A stretch of 8,628 nt of DNA from NCBI GenBank assembly GCA_028281485.1, contig JANQJT010000014.1, positions 1 to 8,628 on the forward strand. The letters run 5' to 3'. The position numbers and the translations under genes are program-made. Of this stretch, positions 5,131 through 8,628 are shown one piece after another (positions within the stretch are counted from its first letter, which is position 1; each line of letters starts with the position of its first letter). The DNA comes from Phycisphaeraceae bacterium. GTDB taxonomy: Bacteria > Planctomycetota > Phycisphaerae > Phycisphaerales > Zrk34. A model generated the notes under the pieces. That model had not been told where the DNA came from. It searched no databases and worked only from the letters and a program-made list of their open reading frames with translations.

Positions 5131-8035
5131 ACTTTCGCGCCGTTTCCAACGCCTCGCCCAGCTTCGCCGGGTCCTTGCCGCCGGCCTGCGCCATGTCCGG
5201 CCGACCCCCGCCGCCGCCGCCCGCCACCTTCGCCACCTCACGCACCCAGTCCCCCGCCCTGAGCCCCTGCCCGATCTTCTCGGTCGGCACCGACGCGATA
5301 AACGCGATCTTGTCGCCGCTGACCGCACCCAACAACAGCGCCGCCTCCGGACGCGTCTTCTTGATCACGTCCATCGCGTCACGCAGCGTGCTCCCGTCCG
5401 CCCCGTCAACCGACGCCACGATCACGTCCCCGTCGCTGTCCGCCGCGATCTGACGCGCCACATCCACCACCTGCCCGCTGGCCGCCTTACTCGCTTCCTT
5501 CGCCGCGGCCTTGGTCTTCTTCTGAAGCTGCGCCAAACCGCCCTGCAAACGCGACCGCACGACCACCGGCAGCGTCTTCTCATCGATCGCCGTCGCCAGC
5601 TCCGCCGCCCCCTTCGCCAGGGCCTCACCCTCGGCGCTTTCCAGCCCCGCCAAGCGCTCGCCAAGCTCCTCACCCGCCGCCTTCGCCGCCGCCGCCGCCG
5701 CCCCAGCCACGCCGATCAACCGTCGCACGCCCTTCGCCACCGACTCCTCGCCGATGATCGCAAAGCCTTCCGCCTGCCCCGTCGTCTTCAGGTGCGTGCC
5801 GCCGCAGAACTCAATCGACCGGTCGTACCACGCCGAGTTGTCCGGATCGTTCAATAGCTCACCGACCGTCGGACCGACCGACACCACGCGCACACGCGGC
5901 GGATACTTCTCACCGAACACCGCACGCAACCCGTGAATCTTCATCGCCTCTTCCTGATCCGCGATGTTCGCGTTCACAGACAGATCCGCCTTGATGTCCT
6001 CGCGCACCATCGCCTCGATCTTCGCGATCTGGTCGACGGTCACCGCACCGGTGTGCGAGAAGTCGAAACGCGTCCGCGTCTCATCCACCAGCGAGCCGCG
6101 CTGCTGCACGTGTTCACCCAGCACCGCGCGCAGCTTGTGATTCATCACGTGCGTGCACGTGTGATGCTTCATGATCTCCCCGCGACGCTCCCCGTCGACC
6201 TCCGCCAGCACCTCGTCATCACCGTCGAACGGCTGATGCGACGTACTCACGTCCCCCGCCTCCAGCTCACCCAAGTGGAACCACACCTCGCCGAACCGGA
6301 TCGTGTCCGTCACGCACATCACCGCGCCCTGGTGCGTCCGCAGGTAGCCGGTATCGCCCACCTGGCCGCCCGACTCCCCGTAGAACGGCGACTTGTCCAG
6401 CACCACCGCCATCTCACACCCCACCGGCACGTCCTCACCCGCCTCGTACGCGCCCCCCTCCAGCTTCAGCTTCGCCAGCACCCGCGCCCCATCGGTCACC
6501 AGCTCGTCGTAACCGGTAAACACCGTGGCCGGCAGATCGTGGTGCAACACGTACTCGCCCAGCGACGCGGTCGCGTCCGCCGCACCGCCAGCCCCCTTGC
6601 TCTTTTCCTGGTGATCAGCGAACAGCTGCTGATACCCATCCATGTCAACGCCGATGCCGCGCTCCTCAGCCATCTGCACCGTCAGGTCGATCGGGAAGCC
6701 GTACGTCTCGTACAGACGGAACGCACTGAGTGCTGAGATCAGAGGCGTTGATGATGTAGCCTGAGGATTCGGCGCCGCCCCTATTTGATCGTAAGGAGCT
6801 TCCGGCGGATCGATCGCCGCCGTCCCCAGCTTGTTCACTGATTCTGCACGCGAGTTAGATTGCTCAGCCGCCTCATCAAAAAGACTCAGCCCCCGATCCA
6901 GCGTCCGACGGAACGCGATCTCTTCTTCCTTCAGTTCCGCGGTCACCGCGTCCACCGTCTTGGTGATCTCCGGGAACACGTCGCCCATCGACTCGACCAC
7001 CGCCGACACCAGCTTATAAAAGAACGGCTCTTCCACGCCGAACTGCTGCCTGCCGAACCGCACCGCGCGGCGCAGGATCGAACGCAACACCGAGTCACGC
7101 CCCGCGTTCCCGCAGTGCGCCCCGTCGGTGATCGCAAACGTCAGCGTGCGGATGTGGTCCGCGATCACGCGGTACGCCACGTTGTTCGCGTCCGCCAGCA
7201 TCTCGGGCCCGCCGCCCGGCTTGTACGCCGGCGCACCGGTCACCTTCCGGATCGCCTCGAAGATCGGCCCAAACACGTCCGTGTCATAATTACTATCCAC
7301 CCCCTGCAACACGCGCACGATCCGCTCGAATCCCATCCCCGTGTCCACGTGCTTGTCCGGCAGCGACGCCAGCTTCCCGTCACCGCCCCGGTTGAACTGA
7401 ATAAACACCAGGTTCCAGATCTCGATCACGTTCGGATCGTCCTGGTTGACCCGATCCCCGCCCGTCTTTCCGGGCGTGCCATCGTAGTGCACCTCCGAGC
7501 AAGGCCCACAAGGCCCCGTCTCGCCCATCTCCCAGAAGTTGTCCTTCTTGTTGCCCGGATGCACGCGCTCGACCGGAAGATGCTTCAACCACAGGTCCCG
7601 CGCCTCGACGTCCGGCTCCAGCCCGTCCGCCGCGTCCCCCTCGAAGTACGTCGCGTGCAGCCGCTCCGGGTCCAGCCCCCACACGTCTACCAACAGCTCC
7701 CACGCCCAATCGATCGCCTCGGCCTTGAAGTAATCCCCAAACGACCAGTTGCCCAGCATCTCGAAGAACGTGTGGTGATACGTATCGCGTCCCACATCGT
7801 CCAGGTCGTTGTGCTTGCCGCCCGCCCGGATACACTTCTGCGTGTCCACCGCCCGCGTGTAAGGCCGATCCCCCTGACCCAGGAACACGTCCTTGAACTG
7901 GTTCATCCCCGCGTTGGCAAACAGCAGCGTCGGATCGTCCAGCGGCACCACCGGGCTCGAAGGCACCGGCGCATGACCGTGCCGCTCGACAAAGAAATCG
8001 ATGAACTGCTGGCGGATCTCACGGCTCGTAGACAT
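5108..8035 (-). CDS. alaS: Alanyl-tRNA synthetase, with an extra internal segment
   Basis: AlaRS charges tRNA-Ala with alanine and hydrolyses mischarged Ser- or Gly-tRNA-Ala. The 975 residues exceed the usual 870-900. In order: class II catalytic core with LLFANAGMNQFKDVFLG (37-53), HHTFFEMLGNWSFGDYFK (87-104) and DTGMGFERIVRVLQG (231-245); tRNA-recognition region including RVIADHIRTLTFAITDG (289-305); an unusual segment at about 384-437; FRLYETYGFPIDLT (439-452); an editing domain with zinc ligands HTCTH (625-629) and CGGTH (744-748); an Ala-rich coiled-coil linker with a six-Ala run (about 779-784); and a C-Ala domain ending in a six-Gly run followed by RPDMAQAGG (945-953). The ATG has AGGA (8046-8043) 7 nt upstream and a TACAAT -10 at 8074-8069. 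The gene is intact, diverges from tpiA and is followed 31 bp later by the YhbP-like gene. The identity is certain. Confidence 0.98.
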   Translation of the reverse strand: MSTSREIRQQFIDFFVERHGHAPVPSSPVVPLDDPTLLFANAGMNQFKDVFLGQGDRPYTRAVDTQKCIRAGGKHNDLDDVGRDTYHHTFFEMLGNWSFGDYFKAEAIDWAWELLVDVWGLDPERLHATYFEGDAADGLEPDVEARDLWLKHLPVERVHPGNKKDNFWEMGETGPCGPCSEVHYDGTPGKTGGDRVNQDDPNVIEIWNLVFIQFNRGGDGKLASLPDKHVDTGMGFERIVRVLQGVDSNYDTDVFGPIFEAIRKVTGAPAYKPGGGPEMLADANNVAYRVIADHIRTLTFAITDGAHCGNAGRDSVLRSILRRAVRFGRQQFGVEEPFFYKLVSAVVESMGDVFPEITKTVDAVTAELKEEEIAFRRTLDRGLSLFDEAAEQSNSRAESVNKLGTAAIDPPEAPYDQIGAAPNPQATSSTPLISALSAFRLYETYGFPIDLTVQMAEERGIGVDMDGYQQLFADHQEKSKGAGGAADATASLGEYVLHHDLPATVFTGYDELVTDGARVLAKLKLEGGAYEAGEDVPVGCEMAVVLDKSPFYGESGGQVGDTGYLRTHQGAVMCVTDTIRFGEVWFHLGELEAGDVSTSHQPFDGDDEVLAEVDGERRGEIMKHHTCTHVMNHKLRAVLGEHVQQRGSLVDETRTRFDFSHTGAVTVDQIAKIEAMVREDIKADLSVNANIADQEEAMKIHGLRAVFGEKYPPRVRVVSVGPTVGELLNDPDNSAWYDRSIEFCGGTHLKTTGQAEGFAIIGEESVAKGVRRLIGVAGAAAAAAKAAGEELGERLAGLESAEGEALAKGAAELATAIDEKTLPVVVRSRLQGGLAQLQKKTKAAAKEASKAASGQVVDVARQIAADSDGDVIVASVDGADGSTLRDAMDVIKKTRPEAALLLGAVSGDKIAFIASVPTEKIGQGLRAGDWVREVAKVAGGGGGGRPDMAQAGGKDPAKLGEALETARKFAASALG
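6724..6886 (-). other. Compositionally atypical segment within alaS (residues about 384-437)
   Basis: Between RGL (381-383) and FRLYETYGFP (439-448) there are 55 residues where E. coli AlaRS, from memory, has about 20. The segment is rich in Ser, Pro, Ala, Asn and Gln and includes IDPPEAPYDQIGAAPNPQAT; the usual short Gly-Glu-containing lead-in to the FRLYETYGFP motif is not recognisable. By hand count 26 of 54 codons end in G or C (48%), against about 80% in the codons on either side. It uses codons otherwise rare here (ATA, ACA, TCA, CAA, CCT). A perfect 11-bp palindrome, GCACTGAGTGC (6723-6733), lies at its 3' edge. The reading frame is kept throughout. Confidence 0.65.
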
Positions 8036-8068
8036 CGTCTGTTCCTGTCTCTAGACCGAAAGGCGGGC

Positions 8069-8074
8069 ATTGTA
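8069..8074 (-). promoter_or_regulatory. Candidate -10 element of alaS
   Basis: TACAAT (8074-8069, minus strand) matches the -10 consensus at five of six positions. The predicted transcript starts near 8062, giving a leader of about 27 nt with AGGA 7 nt before the ATG. No recognisable -35 lies at 16-18 bp in the GC-rich sequence upstream. There is no room for a long leader-based control element such as a T-box. Confidence 0.45.
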
Positions 8075-8138
8075 TCGATGCGACCGGCCCCCGGCGAGCC
8101 GCCACGCCCCCGCCCCTAGCCCTCCCGCTTCATTCCGC

Positions 8139-8144
8139 TATACT
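8139..8144 (+). promoter_or_regulatory. Candidate -10 element of tpiA
   Basis: TATACT matches the -10 consensus at five of six positions. Transcription would begin near 8151, leaving a leader of about 44 nt that ends with a GGAG ribosome-binding site (8182-8185), 9 nt before the ATG. No good -35 was found. Together with the alaS -10 it defines a 159-bp divergent promoter region (8036-8194). Confidence 0.45.
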
Positions 8145-8194
8145 ATTCGCCCCGATTACGACCCCCACCCAGACCTACCCTGGAGTTTATAAAG

Positions 8195-8628
8195 ATGGCC
8201 GACCGCAAGCCCTTCGTGGGCGGAAACTGGAAGATGAACCTCCACGCCGACGAGGCCGTGGCCCTCGCCCAAGCCCTCACCGAGCAGATCACCTCCGACC
8301 AGGTCGAGGTCGCCGTCTACGTCCCCTTCCCCTACCTCGCCGCCGTCGGCAAGGTCATCGCCGACTCCCCCATCAAGCTCGGCGCACAGGACTTCTACAC
8401 CCAGCCCAACGGCGCCTTCACCGGCGAGGTCTCCCTGACCCAGCTCAAGGACGTCGGCGTCGAGACCGTGCTCGTCGGCCACTCCGAGCGCCGCCACGTC
8501 ATCGGTGAATCCGACGTGCTCTGCAACGAGAAGGTCCTCGCCGCGCTGGAGGCCGGCCTCGAGGTCGACCTCTGCATCGGTGAAAAGATGGAACAGCGTC
8601 AGGCCGGTCAGACCGACGCGATCAACGT
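8195..8628 (+). CDS. tpiA: Triosephosphate isomerase, N-terminal part (cut by window edge)
   Basis: This glycolytic enzyme interconverts dihydroxyacetone phosphate and glyceraldehyde 3-phosphate through an enediol intermediate in a TIM barrel. The window holds 144 of an expected 250 or so residues. FVGGNWKMN (7-15) contains the substrate-binding Asn11 and catalytic Lys13; GAQDFYTQPNGAFTGEVS (63-80) is the conserved dimer-interface loop region; VGHSERR (94-100) carries the catalytic His96; and CIGE (127-130) follows. The catalytic Glu and the phosphate-gripping loop 6 would lie past position 8628. The ATG is fixed by GGAG 9 nt upstream and by the family's usual N-terminus. The gene diverges from alaS, so its downstream partners cannot be seen. 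The codon bias is very strongly toward C at third positions, as expected for a highly expressed gene. Confidence 0.97.
   Translation, partial: MADRKPFVGGNWKMNLHADEAVALAQALTEQITSDQVEVAVYVPFPYLAAVGKVIADSPIKLGAQDFYTQPNGAFTGEVSLTQLKDVGVETVLVGHSERRHVIGESDVLCNEKVLAALEAGLEVDLCIGEKMEQRQAGQTDAIN

Noticed and set aside
5677..5705. Run of GCC/GGC triplets in alaS, a possible microsatellite
   Set aside because: It encodes the Ala-rich linker before the C-terminal domain; alanine runs there are common in GC-rich AlaRS genes.
6146..6169. Dyad symmetry in alaS around the HTCTH zinc motif
   Set aside because: The symmetry has wobble and mismatched positions and follows from the repeated His, Thr and Val codons of the zinc-binding motif.
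6860..8119. Long plus-strand open frame (419 codons) antisense to alaS, and similar ones at 155-844, 2519-3505 and 5933-6736
   Set aside because: They lie opposite real genes, are rich in Arg, His, Pro and Leu, and show no domain. This is what GC-rich coding sequence produces on its opposite strand.
8036..8194. T-box or other riboswitch upstream of alaS or tpiA
   Set aside because: Predicted leaders are only about 27 and 44 nt and hold no conserved riboswitch elements.

Overview
The window is GC-rich, has strong G/C preference at third codon positions, and carries ordinary bacterial housekeeping genes. A CoaC without a fused CoaB, a small omega subunit beside it, a NifA/NtrC-type sigma-54 activator and the style of the AlaRS together suggest a planctomycete, perhaps of the Phycisphaerae. 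That assignment is an inference from protein style and was not tested by any search.

Layout. Positions 1-499 (minus) hold the N-terminal two thirds or less of the DNA-repair glycosylase MutY, running off the left edge. Upstream of it on the same strand are two small unrecognised genes (542-751 and 802-1020). Next on the minus strand come an FMN-dependent azoreductase (1234-1866) and a GAF/AAA+/Fis-HTH sigma-54 activator (1961-3556). A 230-bp AT-rich divergent region separates the activator from a plus-strand pair, rpoZ (3789-4019) and coaC (4045-4608). This pair meets, tail to tail with only 12 bp between, a minus-strand pair: a YhbP-like flavin-binding protein (4621-5076) and a long alanyl-tRNA synthetase (5108-8035). 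Divergent from alaS, triosephosphate isomerase (8195 onward, plus) runs off the right edge.

The genes do not form one pathway. They are core functions: repair, transcription, CoA synthesis, translation and glycolysis, plus two flavoproteins and one regulator. No tRNA, rRNA, CRISPR array, transposase or phage gene was seen. No stretch longer than 300 bp lacks a gene.

Three things deserve attention. First, several minus-strand genes (mutY, azoR, the sigma-54 activator) have a -10-like hexamer ending only 6-7 nt before the start codon, which implies leaderless mRNAs; rpoZ, coaC, alaS, the YhbP-like gene and tpiA do not show this. Second, azoR carries a perfect 11-bp inverted repeat with a 3-nt loop just inside its coding region. 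Third, AlaRS contains an extra segment of roughly 35-50 residues whose codon use is clearly unlike the rest of the gene. I found no convincing undescribed multi-gene system.
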